A stretch of DNA of 64,000 nucleotides from the NCBI GenBank assembly GCA_031216445.1, contig CM062209.1:25186001-25250000 (forward strand), written 5' to 3'. Below are positions 18,680 through 30,652 of this stretch, one piece after another. Position 1 is the stretch's first letter. Every line of letters begins with the position of its first letter. The position numbers and the translations under genes are program-made. The notes under the pieces are model-generated. The model did no database searches and was not told the origin of the DNA. It saw nothing but the letters and a program-made list of their open reading frames with translations. The stretch is from Lateolabrax maculatus. Taxonomy: Eukaryota > Chordata > Actinopteri > Acropomatiformes > Lateolabracidae.

Positions 18680-21600
18680 ATGATGGATTCAGACTGCGAT
18701 TACCTTCTGTACTACAACAAGAAAAACGATGAGAAGACGAAAGAGGAGGAACCCGAGAGCCGGTCATGTCCACACTGTTCCAAATACCCTATTCAACACG
18801 ACCCGATACGACGCACCACCACACATAATACACCCAAGGTACGCTTCGGCCAGGCGATGACTGGGCGTATGGTGCCTTACGTGGAAGTGTTCGAATCGAC
18901 AGATCGGTCCGCCGCGTTCGAAAGTCAATCTTTTAATCGGTCAGAGACCCCCCTCCGCTACGCGAAACACGGCAAGATCATATCGCTCCAAGGTGCAATC
19001 CACCTTCAGGACGTGTCCCCGAATGGTACGTGGCTATCTGAAAAGGCGGAGTGTAGCAAATTGGTACTGAGGTTGAGGCTGGCGAGTCTTGTGTGCCTAC
19101 AGCTGCCAGAACTAAACAGGATAGTACTGGAACAGAAAAATGACGACGGGCTACTGCACCTGGCCAACAAGTGGCTGTTGAACAAAGAAAACATGAACGA
19201 TGCCATAGAGGTATTTGGACCGTTCGCCTGTGACGCCGTGCTCGCGCCGGTGCTCCGAGAAATCCTCCGTTCCCAGTGGATCGACGAGCGCAAGGATCTC
19301 GGTGAGACGAGCAACGAGTTGAAGCTGGGATGGGCTCAGGAGTTTTACGATTGGAAGTGCGTCGCAAAGAAGGAGAGCGGCTCAAGCGTATTCGCTCGGG
19401 ACCGAAAGTGTTTGATCAAACGCAAGGCCGCGCACGGAAACGGAATCGTAACGCGTATATTGGACAAGATGAGATGGTGCGGCTACACTCCTTGGTCCGC
19501 CGTGCAGGCCTTGCGCTGCTCGGAGGGTCGCGTTAGCGCGTTGTCTTGCCTCGAGTGCAAGCGTCGGCTCTTGGCATCTTGCGTCTATCTCATGGAGTGC
19601 GCAGCCGTGGAGGCGTCTCGTCAGCGTGACTGGCTAGTGCGCAACGAAGCTGTGATTCAACTGTGCTGGCTCCTGTATCAAATCCACAAGCCTCAGGGGT
19701 GTCTGGCTGAGAAATTGTTAGACGCGTGGAGTGAGTCCATCGTGCTCCACGCGTTATGCTTCCAGGAGCACAAAGCGGAGGGGAGGCTATGTGACTTGGA
19801 GACTCTCGTCGTCATGTACGCTAACGATCACCTGCCTGTCGTCGCGTCCGAGGCCACAACCGGCGCCGCCAATTTGAGCAGCGAGGAACGCGCGAGCGGC
19901 GACCTGGCTCCGGATTCTGCGCTGCTGGAGGCCGTCGCGCGTAACGACAGGTTCTCGCCTAAGCGGAAGCCCGTTGCGGTTTGCTCGAGTGCAAAGCAGG
20001 TGGACGACTTCGACATTTCCACGGTCGCCGTCGACGTCCTGACCGAGATCACGGGCACCACAACGGAAGCCAGGGGCCAAGAGGCGGACGTGATAGCACG
20101 AGCTCTTGTGTCGTGCTTCCCCAGAGTCGCGGCCTCTGCTCTGGAGCGGCTCACACTGAACGCGCCGGAGTCGCGCAAGTGCTCGGGCAGAATATGGCCC
20201 GTGTTCGTCAATGCCACCAGGACCTGTTACCAGCTGTACAAAGCCCTGGCCCTCCCTGTGTCACCCAGCCCCATGTACACGCTTGAGCTGCTGGCGAGAG
20301 CGTGGAGACGCGTAAGCCCCAAAGCACTGGAGAGATTCATACCCACGAGCCCTGGAGGCTTTGTAAAAGTCAGCTCCGACCATTACGCAAAGCACCTCGT
20401 GGGTCCCGTCAGCACTCTAACCGATCTCGGTCTCGTAAGCGAACTCGAAAGGAACCTCACGCTGAGAGCGCTGAGCGAAGGGGTTTTGCCGTGTTTCGCT
20501 GGAGAGGGTGACAGCGTGCCTGACCGACTCGTGAGCTCCACCGTGGCTCTGACGTTTGCAGCTTGCGGACTACGAGTGTTTGGAGAATTTGACAAGCGGG
20601 ACGACGGCGAGAGCTGCGACTACCTCACAGTCACCTCGGCAGGCCTGTTGTACTTTGCGGCATGGTACGTGCTTGTGTACGTGACCTCGGTGCACATGCA
20701 ACCCGTGCTGAAGGACAAATTGTCCTGGACCGGCTCGAACGCCGACAAACACATATGCGCGTCTCTGAGACGCGAGTGGGGGGCCGATGGGTCGGCGCCC
20801 GATTACGAATTTGCCGGCAGACAAGTCGCACAAGCTCTAGGGATAGTGTTCAACGACTTGCTCGAGACACGCACAGTCCTACGCATCGTGGAGCTATACG
20901 TCCCGGTGCTCCTGGCGCAGCTGCCCTATGCCAAGAAGCTGAACTGCATTCCAGGGAGCGTGAAGACAGCGATAGAGAGCCGGGACGTGTGGTTCGTCAG
21001 ACAACACGGCGAGCACAATCCGCAGCTCGAAGGTGACGAACCTCCCTTCGTCTACCTCGGCAATCTTGCACACGGGCTTCACAGTAGCATCGAGGGCACG
21101 CTAACGAGGTCTTACACGAGACCTATAGCCCAGGCTCTGCGTGGACCTGACGGAGAGTTCGACCCTTGGTGCGACACACTCTATGTTCTCACCGAAGCCC
21201 ACGATGATGATGATGATGATGATGATGATGTAGACGTCGAGGATATTTCACGCTTGTCGCTCCAGCTCGATTCAGACGAGACCTTTTACAGTCCGGATAG
21301 CTTTGACCAGGGACGGCCGCCGCGGGAGAACCGACCTTCCACTGGGGCCGACAGCTACACGCCCGAGGCACCCAAACAGGTCCTGTATGGTCCTGACAGA
21401 GAGTTTGACCCTCGATGCGCCACACCTCATGTTCTCAATGAAGACCGTGGTGGTGATGATGATGGTGATGATGAGTATGTCGAGGACATTTCGCGCTTGT
21501 CGCTCCAGCTCGATTCAGACGAGATCTTTTCGGACTACGCGCCCGAGGTGTCCCAACATCCCAAGGCTATCGAATACCGCCGTATATGCAAGGGGTTACT

Positions 21601-22687
21601 GGTGAACGTTCACAAGCTGGGGTTTGATGCAGACCACGGTTTTCTAACGAACGCGGACACGTTAGACAAGGCAAAAGACTCAGAGAGACGAGGGATGTCA
21701 GCTCCGGTTGTGAAAACCCCTTGCATGACCAACATTGCATCTACGAGGTACACGAAGACCCGACGTGAGATGGAAGCGAAAGACCGCTATCTGACCCCCT
21801 CCAGTGGTACACTCATAGAAGCGCTGTGGGTTCTCTTCATGCACTCCGCAGAAAGAGAAGAACCATCCTCGACCGCATCTGTGTCTGCGACAGAACCCGC
21901 CACGCCTGAAGCTTTGGCTGTAATGGTACACCTAGCGGTTAAATGTTTCAAGCAGTACAATGCCGGCAGGACGTTCGACGTTCGAGTCTGCAATGACCTA
22001 CAGAAGATGTACACTGAAACGTGCCATCAAGAGGCAGATTTTTTACCCATTACAGCGATCGTGGGAGGCCTGTTTGCCGTGAACGTGGAGTTGAATGTGG
22101 ACGGGTACCACTATTACATCTTCAACAAAGACTACTGTGGGATGCGGGCTCCCGGTTCCCTTTGCTACAGCAAGGGCCTCTGGCGTGTGATAGTCGAGGG
22201 TGTCGGCCGGTTGGCTGTACGGGTACCTCATGAGAAGTCTACTGTGCACTGCTATCACGACGGGACATTGGGCGCCTATGTCAGACTGAACGATTTGAAG
22301 GTGGTCAAAGTGCCATCGGACAGCTACTGTGGATTCCACACGGTAGCCGTGCTATTGGGATTTACCAGAGGCAGCGATGACTGTGGAAGAGACCTTCGCG
22401 AACGCTTGGTTCTTGAAACCTCCAAATACATGACACAGAACAAGCAAACAGAGGGGATCCGCACTTACCTCGAGTTCCATGAAATCAAGAGACAACGGGA
22501 TCTGACCACACTGCTCATGACGTCCAAAAGATGGTTGAGCGTAGAAGAAGTCACCTTCATACTCCAGGCATACGGCAAGCCCTCAGCCGTGATCACAGAA
22601 AATTCGTACCCCATCTACACAGCAACGTGTTGTCATTTTCTTATCAAAGCCTGTCATTATGAGCCTGTAATGCCTATTATGTTGTGA
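18680..22687 (+). CDS. Giant viral protein with C-terminal OTU-like cysteine protease motif
   Basis: 1,335 residues, starting MMDSDCDYLLYYNKK. An N-terminal CPHC element (about residue 30) precedes about 780 residues of mostly helical sequence. Residues about 820-960 hold a tandem duplication: two similar blocks each pair a FDP..C segment with an Asp run and the sequence EDISRLSLQLDSDE. The C-terminal 250 residues carry an OTU-like signature: SDSYCGFHTVAVLLG (Cys near 1215), with His residues near 1319 and 1326 (CCHFLI, CHYEP). OTU proteases remove ubiquitin. Alloherpesviruses carry OTU-domain proteins, and herpesvirus large tegument proteins have deubiquitinase activity, so a virion-borne immune or trafficking role is plausible. 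The family call is from motifs only. Its polyadenylation signal lies 43 bp past the stop. Confidence 0.65.
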   Translation: MMDSDCDYLLYYNKKNDEKTKEEEPESRSCPHCSKYPIQHDPIRRTTTHNTPKVRFGQAMTGRMVPYVEVFESTDRSAAFESQSFNRSETPLRYAKHGKIISLQGAIHLQDVSPNGTWLSEKAECSKLVLRLRLASLVCLQLPELNRIVLEQKNDDGLLHLANKWLLNKENMNDAIEVFGPFACDAVLAPVLREILRSQWIDERKDLGETSNELKLGWAQEFYDWKCVAKKESGSSVFARDRKCLIKRKAAHGNGIVTRILDKMRWCGYTPWSAVQALRCSEGRVSALSCLECKRRLLASCVYLMECAAVEASRQRDWLVRNEAVIQLCWLLYQIHKPQGCLAEKLLDAWSESIVLHALCFQEHKAEGRLCDLETLVVMYANDHLPVVASEATTGAANLSSEERASGDLAPDSALLEAVARNDRFSPKRKPVAVCSSAKQVDDFDISTVAVDVLTEITGTTTEARGQEADVIARALVSCFPRVAASALERLTLNAPESRKCSGRIWPVFVNATRTCYQLYKALALPVSPSPMYTLELLARAWRRVSPKALERFIPTSPGGFVKVSSDHYAKHLVGPVSTLTDLGLVSELERNLTLRALSEGVLPCFAGEGDSVPDRLVSSTVALTFAACGLRVFGEFDKRDDGESCDYLTVTSAGLLYFAAWYVLVYVTSVHMQPVLKDKLSWTGSNADKHICASLRREWGADGSAPDYEFAGRQVAQALGIVFNDLLETRTVLRIVELYVPVLLAQLPYAKKLNCIPGSVKTAIESRDVWFVRQHGEHNPQLEGDEPPFVYLGNLAHGLHSSIEGTLTRSYTRPIAQALRGPDGEFDPWCDTLYVLTEAHDDDDDDDDDVDVEDISRLSLQLDSDETFYSPDSFDQGRPPRENRPSTGADSYTPEAPKQVLYGPDREFDPRCATPHVLNEDRGGDDDGDDEYVEDISRLSLQLDSDEIFSDYAPEVSQHPKAIEYRRICKGLLVNVHKLGFDADHGFLTNADTLDKAKDSERRGMSAPVVKTPCMTNIASTRYTKTRREMEAKDRYLTPSSGTLIEALWVLFMHSAEREEPSSTASVSATEPATPEALAVMVHLAVKCFKQYNAGRTFDVRVCNDLQKMYTETCHQEADFLPITAIVGGLFAVNVELNVDGYHYYIFNKDYCGMRAPGSLCYSKGLWRVIVEGVGRLAVRVPHEKSTVHCYHDGTLGAYVRLNDLKVVKVPSDSYCGFHTVAVLLGFTRGSDDCGRDLRERLVLETSKYMTQNKQTEGIRTYLEFHEIKRQRDLTTLLMTSKRWLSVEEVTFILQAYGKPSAVITENSYPIYTATCCHFLIKACHYEPVMPIML

Positions 22688-22729
22688 ATTGCACCCTCAG
22701 TCCTTGCTCTTTCTATGTGATTCGTGTCT

Positions 22730-22735
22730 AATAAA
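22730..22735 (+). terminator. Polyadenylation signal for the OTU-like gene
   Basis: AATAAA 43 bp after the stop at 22687, followed within 30 bp by a GT-rich stretch. This is the normal layout of a compact viral 3' end. Confidence 0.7.
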
Positions 22736-22772
22736 GCCCACTGAGACATACTCGTGTTTAGTCGTTTTTGTT

Positions 22773-22778
22773 TTTATT
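22773..22778 (-). terminator. Polyadenylation signal for the convergent minus-strand gene
   Basis: TTTATT on the plus strand (AATAAA on the minus strand), 58 bp past the stop of the 582-residue gene. Together with 22730-22735 it forms a compact back-to-back 3' end region. Confidence 0.6.
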
Positions 22779-22835
22779 CGCTACAACAAAATGCATATCA
22801 TCACCACACAATGTACAACCAGTCAATCATGTAGG

Positions 22836-24584
22836 TCACCACTGCTGCATGTTCATCTCGGCGTGGCGATATCGAGCCACTGACTCTCTGAGCTTGGATC
22901 TGGCATGGGCTACCTGCAGCTCGAGAGAGCCCTCGTTCCTGGTCATCCTTCTGACCTGCGAGACGAGCATAGATCTCTCGTATAGGAGAGTCTTGACCGA
23001 GATCTCCCCTACGCCAACCAGGACCTCTAACACCGTGAGGTCGCTGCGGATCTCAAAGTAAAGGTCGTTCATGCAAGAGTCCCAACTCCACTTCTGCGAA
23101 CTCCTGTCCAGGCGGGCACGGATGTCCTCCATCTGCGCCTCGAGGACCCTTTTGCGTTTGTCAAAATCTGCAGGTGCTGACGAGAGGTTGAAATCTATGT
23201 TCTTGAGGGCACGGGCGCAAGCTTCTCCTACGGCCCTGGGGGTTATAGAGTCCACCTTGTCAAGCATGCGAGCCACGTAGGCTTTCGCCTCGGACCACGG
23301 CTCCCCGTCGCCGTAGCTCATGCCCGGCCTGTCCTGGGTCAGGTTTATAAACTCCATGACCGTGATGTCCTTTGTTACCTTGGTACACATCTCACGCCAC
23401 ACCTCGATGTATCGCACGTACAGATCGACGTAGCGCTGGAGGATCATCCCGAGCGCCTGGCTGTCCGTGTAGCATGTTCTCAGGGCCTCCTGGACCGAAA
23501 CAATGGCGCGGTCACACTGGCTGTCGATCTCGTCTTCGGCAGGCTCCCTTTCGACCGTCTCTCGTGCCTGTCTCCTCGTAGCCAGGCGAACCATCTCCCG
23601 CACGAGGTTGTTGCGTCCTAGCGCCGCCTGCACCATGTAATGAAGATGTTCATCGCTTGAGTCCACCCTGAGCTCGGGGTATCTCTCTAGGACCTTCTTG
23701 AAACCTATCATGAGCTCAGAAACAGTCTTGGTGTAGCTGGTCAGGACCCGTCTGTAGTTCTCAGCAGCGGACTTGCAGTGAGCGTCATAGGCCTCACAAC
23801 GCAGGCATCTACGCTCGGTGCAGTGGGTCGACGGATGATCCCCGCGTGTCCCTTCTCGTCCTCGTCCTCGTCTTCCTCCTCCTTCACCTACTCCTCCTCC
23901 TGTTCCTAATCTTCTGGGTAAATTTTCACTATCTCGGTCTCTGCCAGTGTTCACCTTTGTCCCTCCCTGGTAAAGAAGTTGCCTCTGATTATCCCTGGCT
24001 ACGTGGCTGTCCTCGTCACGGCGGTAGCGGTGGTAGGTCTGGTAATTGTGCTCGTAGTCCAAGTCGGAGCAGGCTATTGACATGCTCTCCTCGCTGTCGC
24101 TGTTCTCAAAGCGTATAACTTTAGGTGGGTTGTTACGCAGCGAATCCTCAAAGGAATACTCGGAGCTCATACTCACGTCACGGTCGATCTCGTGCTCCTG
24201 CGCACAGTCGACAGGGTGTCTTTCGAGGGTTTCGTTGTAACTCGCGTCGGCGGACCGAGACGAACCTTCGACGCTCATGAAGGACGTATCGATCTCAGCA
24301 GCAGAACTCCGGAGGACGTTTTCGTATTTTGAGAATATATTTTTGATCACCTTGGTCAGGGTGTCCCTCAGAGGGAGAGAATGATCAAAGGCGTCATGTC
24401 TTTTCCAGAGCGAAAGGGGTCGTCCGTTCAGGCTGGCCATCGTCGCCTTGGCGCGAGCGTAGCGCTTGCTCTTCGACCGAGGAGCAATTTGAGGTTCAGG
24501 CGGTGTAGCGCAGGATCTCTCGTCCGCATGTGTGATAAGTACATTTTGTACCTCTACGTTTGCCTGAGGTGGGGAAAGGTCCAC
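22836..24584 (-). CDS. Hypothetical helical viral protein (582 aa)
   Basis: Starts MDLSPPQANV at 24584. The first 260 residues are polar and Ser/Asp/Arg-rich with a Gly/Arg segment (GGGVGEGGGRRGRGREG, about residues 228-244). The remainder, after CTERRCLRCEAYDAHC, is almost wholly helical with long Leu/Arg/Glu patterns suggesting coiled coils. This resembles a tegument or capsid-associated scaffold protein, but I do not recognise the family. Its start overlaps that of the divergent giant gene by 57 bp, so the two probably share a compact bidirectional promoter. The first Met of each could instead be downstream (for example MASLNGRPLS here). Confidence 0.65.
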   Translation of the reverse strand: MDLSPPQANVEVQNVLITHADERSCATPPEPQIAPRSKSKRYARAKATMASLNGRPLSLWKRHDAFDHSLPLRDTLTKVIKNIFSKYENVLRSSAAEIDTSFMSVEGSSRSADASYNETLERHPVDCAQEHEIDRDVSMSSEYSFEDSLRNNPPKVIRFENSDSEESMSIACSDLDYEHNYQTYHRYRRDEDSHVARDNQRQLLYQGGTKVNTGRDRDSENLPRRLGTGGGVGEGGGRRGRGREGTRGDHPSTHCTERRCLRCEAYDAHCKSAAENYRRVLTSYTKTVSELMIGFKKVLERYPELRVDSSDEHLHYMVQAALGRNNLVREMVRLATRRQARETVEREPAEDEIDSQCDRAIVSVQEALRTCYTDSQALGMILQRYVDLYVRYIEVWREMCTKVTKDITVMEFINLTQDRPGMSYGDGEPWSEAKAYVARMLDKVDSITPRAVGEACARALKNIDFNLSSAPADFDKRKRVLEAQMEDIRARLDRSSQKWSWDSCMNDLYFEIRSDLTVLEVLVGVGEISVKTLLYERSMLVSQVRRMTRNEGSLELQVAHARSKLRESVARYRHAEMNMQQW

Positions 24585-27500
24585 CTCACAGACGACGAAC
24601 GCTCACACCTATTCGGCGGCCGTGGCCACGTATTCACCCAGTTAGATCCGAAATGGGTACGGAGGTTCACAAGGAGGTGTTGTGCGCTGTACCGGGAAAA
24701 ACTCGAGAGGTGTCCCCTTCCCACGTCACCGGCCGGGATATCCGATACCGGGTACGGCGGGCCCCTCAGAGAGAGTGCGCTTACGACGGTTGTCGTCGAG
24801 GGTACGTTCGCAACGGTCGACAGCAGAGGACGTGTGGTGCGACTCGAGAATTTCGCAGACCAGAGTCTCCCCAGGAAACTGTCTACTGGGGATAGCGCGT
24901 TCGCATTTTTCGAGGACACCCTGTCCGTGTTTGCGGACGCGGCTTTCAGGATACGAGGAGGAGGAGGAGGAGGAGGATGCATCGAGGGAGAGCCTCGAGC
25001 GCAACTTTCGCTAGTGATCTGTCGACGCTCGGGCTCACGAGATTCCTCGGCAGGCCTGTGTTTTAACTGGCATACGTGTTACACGGTCAAGGAGTGCGAC
25101 ATCCGAGGCCTAAAGGTGGAACCGGGCTACATTTATACGACGGACGGTGCTTCTTTGTACAGCTTGGTCGCATCGTGGAAGACCGATATCTGTTTGATCT
25201 TCGACGAAGGCTGCCGCGAGGAGACGGTTCGTATTCTTTGCGCTCTGGCCATGGGAGATTGCAAGTTGGGGGTCGAGTTCAAAGTGAAATGCGTTCTACC
25301 CGATCGAGTAAAAGGTTTAGACCTGAGGGACTTGGACCCTCTCACGCCATGCTCGACACTACGAGGAATCTGCGGTCGTGCTCCTGGGGAGAGCAAGCTG
25401 CCTCTCGCGGATAGACACTCGAACCACCGACTCAACCACTGCGAACGTGGCGATGATGGCGACGGTGAAGAAGAGGGCTTGGTATCTCTTAGAGACATGT
25501 CCAGACTCCCCTCTGGCTTCTCTGTTCTCACAGAAAACAAGACTGTGATAGTGTTGAGACACATATTGAGAGACGCCGTAGTGATTATACCCAAGATGAG
25601 CGCTGGCATAACAAACGAGATGAGCGGGGCGGCTCAGCTAAACAGTGAGAGTGTAGCCCCGAACGCGTATCTCACAGAATGGTTTCCATGTGGGTACTCT
25701 CTGCTGAGAGTCGAAAGGAGTCTCCCAGGCGTTCCTCCGGTCCTGGCATCTTACAACCTCAGCCCAGATGCCGAAGAGGATGACGCCGACACCGACACCG
25801 ACGGGCGTTGCAAACGGAGGAACAGAGCAGGCGATGTGCCTACGCTACACGTTCTGAGAAGTTCCAAGTATCACAAGGTCCTAGCGAGCGGATTCAGGTC
25901 AAGCACTCACCTCTTCAATCAATCGGTATGCCTGCTGCCTCGGACCATGGACATTGTCGCCCCGCGGACGTTACGTTTCCCAGGGTGTGTTGCTATCATG
26001 TACGCATTTGACATTTTCATGCGGCTCAGCGTCGAAGACTCACGGCGCGCTAGCAGCCCCCTGCAGATTTCATTCGTGTCAATGTTGAGCCTGAGAGAGG
26101 CTCAGGCTCTGCTCTTGTCGTACATGTGTCTGACCGAATCCTTCGTGGCCTCGCAGGACAGCTGTTTCAGGTTTGCAGTGGGATCCCATTCGGCTTTAGT
26201 CGAACTCCGAAAGTTCGTCTCTGCGAACCCCAAAGCATGCTCAGGGCTCGCGGGCCTGTGGTTTTCGGGTAAAGAGGAGGTCATGTGGGAAGAGCTGGAA
26301 GACGAGATATTGCGCATGGGAGAAGAGTCGACCGGGGACGCGGGCAAAGACAGCGAGGAGGAGGAGGAGGAGGAGGAGGAGGAGGAGGACACGGGCGACG
26401 AGGAGGAGGAGGGGGACGAGGAAGAGGACGAGGAAGGGGACGAGGAGGAGGAGGAGAGCGAGGAGGCTGCAAGCCCAGAGGAGTCTGAGGGAGAAGCCGA
26501 TTGCGGGGAGGGTCAAAGTCAAAACGCTGACGAGGAAGAAAGCGTGAGCTGCGGCCGCGATAGCGACCCGGAGCACGACACGGACGACGAAGATCTGGTC
26601 ATAGCAAACATATCCAGAGTCATCAGGAGCGTGCCCCATATCGGACAGAGAACAGGACACCTGGTCCGGTTTGGACGTGGACGAGGTTGCCATTCGAGTA
26701 GTTTCAAGTTCATTACGATCGGGATACGAACGCTGGGCCTGGTCAACTTGAAAATACTGAGAGCGTGCGGCGTGTTTCACTCCAGGCACGGTCGCAGCAG
26801 AGCCGTGTTGAAGATCCCGAACACGAGCGGGGTTCTCCCTGAACCCAGGTGGTCAGGAGAACCCACGTTGCTCAGCGACGACTTGTGCGTCATCGTACCT
26901 GACAAAGGGGGACCCGGCGCCCTGCCCGCGCGGCTGCTGGATCGCGCCGACTGTTTCTTTCAACTCAATTACTCGCCCAGGTGTGCGGGGGCAAGCGGCG
27001 AGTTGGCAGCCCTTTCTGCCGAGGGGGGAACTGGTGCACTCATAGAGATGTCTGGGATAGAACGGGCCGTGTGCAGCGAGAGCGCGAGAGGCTACGAGGA
27101 GCCGAAACTCTCCCGTATCTACAAGGCCTCCCGCAGGAAGCAGCGGTGTCTGTTCGACGTCGAGGTCGACAGCCCGGCGATTTTAGACCCGGGATGCAAA
27201 GGGCCTCTGTACAAAAGGTCTAGGCTCGGTTCGCCGAAGATGAAGAAGCTGAGGGAGTCCTCGGGGACTTTGTTCACGATAGGAGACGGAGAGTTCTTCC
27301 CTCGTATCGAGGTGGCGAGAGAAGACGATTTGGACGAGAGTGAAGAAGATACGCTGTCATACCCCTTGCCACAATACAATCTCAACCTCACGATCAAGTC
27401 GTCGCCGCACCACTACTCCATGGTCAGGGCGGACAGACCCTCCGGCGAGTGCGGCTCTGTGTACGAAGCGTGCTTAGACGAGGCCGTGCTGCTGGGACAC

Positions 27501-30500
27501 TGCGCCAGGGTCTTTGTCACGCGGGGCGCCAAGAAGAACTTTGACGTGAGTGCCTGTTTGACCTGGTTCTACAGGGCCGTCCACCCTTGCGTGCCGGACA
27601 TGAATGTCGGAGACGTGATGCTCGACTACGAGTTTGCTCTGCACGGCAGAGGCGAGCATTCGCCCGTCTACGCGCTCCTGAGTCACTTGGCAGAAAGCTG
27701 CAGGGTCAACAGTTTCATTGTGCACAAGTTGATCACGCTCACCAGGCACAGAGGCGCGTCCGCGTGGACCAGGGGCGCAGACGCGCCGTTCCACACGCAA
27801 AGACTGAGGGTGAACACGATCGGGGCCTTCTTGTGTGCTCAGGATCACAGGCTAGCTCCTATGCTGTCGAGGTGTTGCGACCCAAAGCCCTTACATCCCT
27901 CTGAACTCTGGGGAGGTTGCGAGCTGCTGCCTCGCGGAGACGAAGAGGAGCTGCTCTTGCTAGCCTACTCTAGAACGCTCGGCCCCGTGTTTGAGTTTGA
28001 GAAGGTGGACCGTTTCCCAAGTAAGGTCGCAACCAGCCTGGGGGATTGGACGCTCATGCGACTGACGCACAGATCCTCCGGCGTGAGTCGCTACCCAGGC
28101 ACTGCGGTAGTAGACGGCTTCACTATAGCGTTCGCGTCCGAGTCCCCTCTGTTCTACCTCAGGGGCAGGGGCCCGCTGGTGCAGAAGCTGGAGTCTGTCG
28201 CGGTCGTCGTCGAGAGCGGCTCGCTGTACAGAACGAACGTTTTGAAGGATGAGGACCCCGAGTGGCCCCTTCCCGATCCGATAGATGTGCGAGAACACAT
28301 CAAGTGTAAAAACAAGAGCACCGTGATCGGCGGAATGTTCATGCGCCCGGGAGGTCGGGATCCGCTAGAGGGACACGAAGGGACTGGAAGGTCTTGGAAC
28401 AAGCTGACAGCACTCCTGTGGACGTTCAAAAAGGCCCCCGGTGAGTCGTATCGAGATCAAGACTGGGAAATTGAGTACCCTCTCTCCGAGAGCCTGACCA
28501 GAATAGGACCCCACCTCAACTCGAACTGTGGCGCCGTAACCGTAAAGTGGCTCTGCGACGCGCCCCCCGTCAGCCTGTCTTTTGGACTGCAGAGTTCTGG
28601 GATGAGCAACCGGGGCGGCGTAATGCTCGGACGCATGGAGATCGATTCCGGGACGGCTCGAATCCGAGACACTGACGCGTGGAGAGGCTTCGACGTGTTG
28701 TGCTCTCGCTTGCTCGCGTGCCCAAGCGAAAAGGTGTGGACAAGAGGTGTTTGTAAAGTGACAAATAAAGGACTGTGCACATTCGGACGCGAGGCCCTGG
28801 TGCCGATCGCAAACCTGATCGTGATAGTGGAGCCCGGAGAGTGGTACGCTTCCCCTCGTCATGACATCGGGGACCGTGACTCCGCTGTGGCGGTGCTCAA
28901 GGGAGAGCAGGAGGAGGAAGAGGACCCGATTGTCCACCGAGAGGTGTGCTCGGCTTCCGAGTTCATAGCGGCCTTAGCGCGCAGAATGCTCTCAGGAAAA
29001 GTGCACGAGGAGTTAGAAATAAAGTGCCTGAGGCGAGGGGTGTACAATTACCTACAGCGGGCTCTGGCATGGTTTGCGGGCGCCACGGGGCCTTTCAGAT
29101 CGCGTACCGTGACCGTTTTCACGCCCGAAGCGGACTCCACCACAGAACCTTGGACTCACACTTTACCCCCAGATCTAGACGTTCTGAAAACAAGCAGCAC
29201 CAGGTACCTCGTCTCCTGCGAAAAGGCTTGTGGCAGTAGGGAGGACGTGGCTATTCTCCTCGCGAAATCCGAAGAGATCATTCGTGTCTCCTCCGGCGGC
29301 AATCTAGTGTTGCATTCAGACCCGAAGACCTTGAAGCTCTCTGCGATCCGAGGGGAGCCGGGGTTACATGCTGTCATCAAAACCCCCGTGGACGGCACCA
29401 CAAAAGGTGGCGACGGCGACTGCGAGGAGGTACATGTTCGATGCGACCGTTCGTTGAGGGAGTTCTGCAAGTTGCACCGTTTGCCAAGGGGAATTCGAGG
29501 ACCCGAAACCTGGAAGAGACCCCTACCCTGGTCGAGAAAAGACCCAGGCTCCTTTTGCTCCAAAATATCTGAGTTAAAGTACAGATGGGAGTCAGGCAGG
29601 ATGGATTTTGAAGAAGCGCTTGCTCGAGACGCTGGGGGATGTCGACGCTTCTGGGGGGACGGCGAGCAGTTGCTGGACTGGAAGAGGTGCTCCGATGGGA
29701 AATTGATACCCAGGAGAGCGAGGTTTTGGTGCCTGATCGACTCCAAGGAGTCCCTGGCTAGACAGAACGAAGCTCAAGTCTTGGGCCATCACGAGAACGT
29801 ACTTGAGATGTGCAATGATCACAACGACCACACCGACGACAACAGAGAGCGGGACTCCTCGGACGAGGAGATGTACAAACGCGGCCGACGCGTACAAGGT
29901 GGGGAAGAACAAGAAGAAGAAGAAGAAGAAGAAGAAGATGAAGACGAAGAAGAAGACGAAGAAGTAGAAGAAGAAGAAGAAGAAGAAGAAGAAGAAGAAG
30001 AAGAAGAAGAGAGACCAGGAGGAAACCTCAAATTCGTGACTGTGAATTGCGAGTGGGGTGAAAGAGGAGTCAAGTGTTTCATGTTACTCAATTCTTGTCT
30101 CGAGATCGAATTCATTCCCGGTCCCCCTGCAAAGGAAGGACACGTTTTCTTTGAACCTGTGCACAACAAAGACTTCAAAACCAGGGTGAGATTGGACACC
30201 GAGGGCAGGCTCGTCAAGTATTACAAACCTCACAACTTCTCACTCCTCATGTACGACGTTTACACTGTGTTGCTTTATGGGTGTGGACTGACACCAGTAT
30301 TTGAACACGGCTCGTCGGATGCGGCGGGGGACAGGGTTCTCAGTTTGGTCGCTGGAACCCTCGCCGTAGCCGACAGACTCTCTCCAGACGTGCATCCAAA
30401 ACACCCCAAGATAGTGATCGTGGTCCGCGAGGGACGAGAGCAGATGGTGAAAGTCGCTCGTGAGCTCAGTCGCTGCATCGTCGTGGCGACCGCTCGTAGA

Positions 30501-30604
30501 AAGAGAGCTGGTGCCCTCAAATACACGTTTAGGGAGTTACCGCGTAACCTAGAGAGAGAGGTCTCCCGCTGCCCATCTTGGACAGCAGAAAGCGACGAGT
30601 CGGC

Positions 30605-30652
<48 letters not shown>

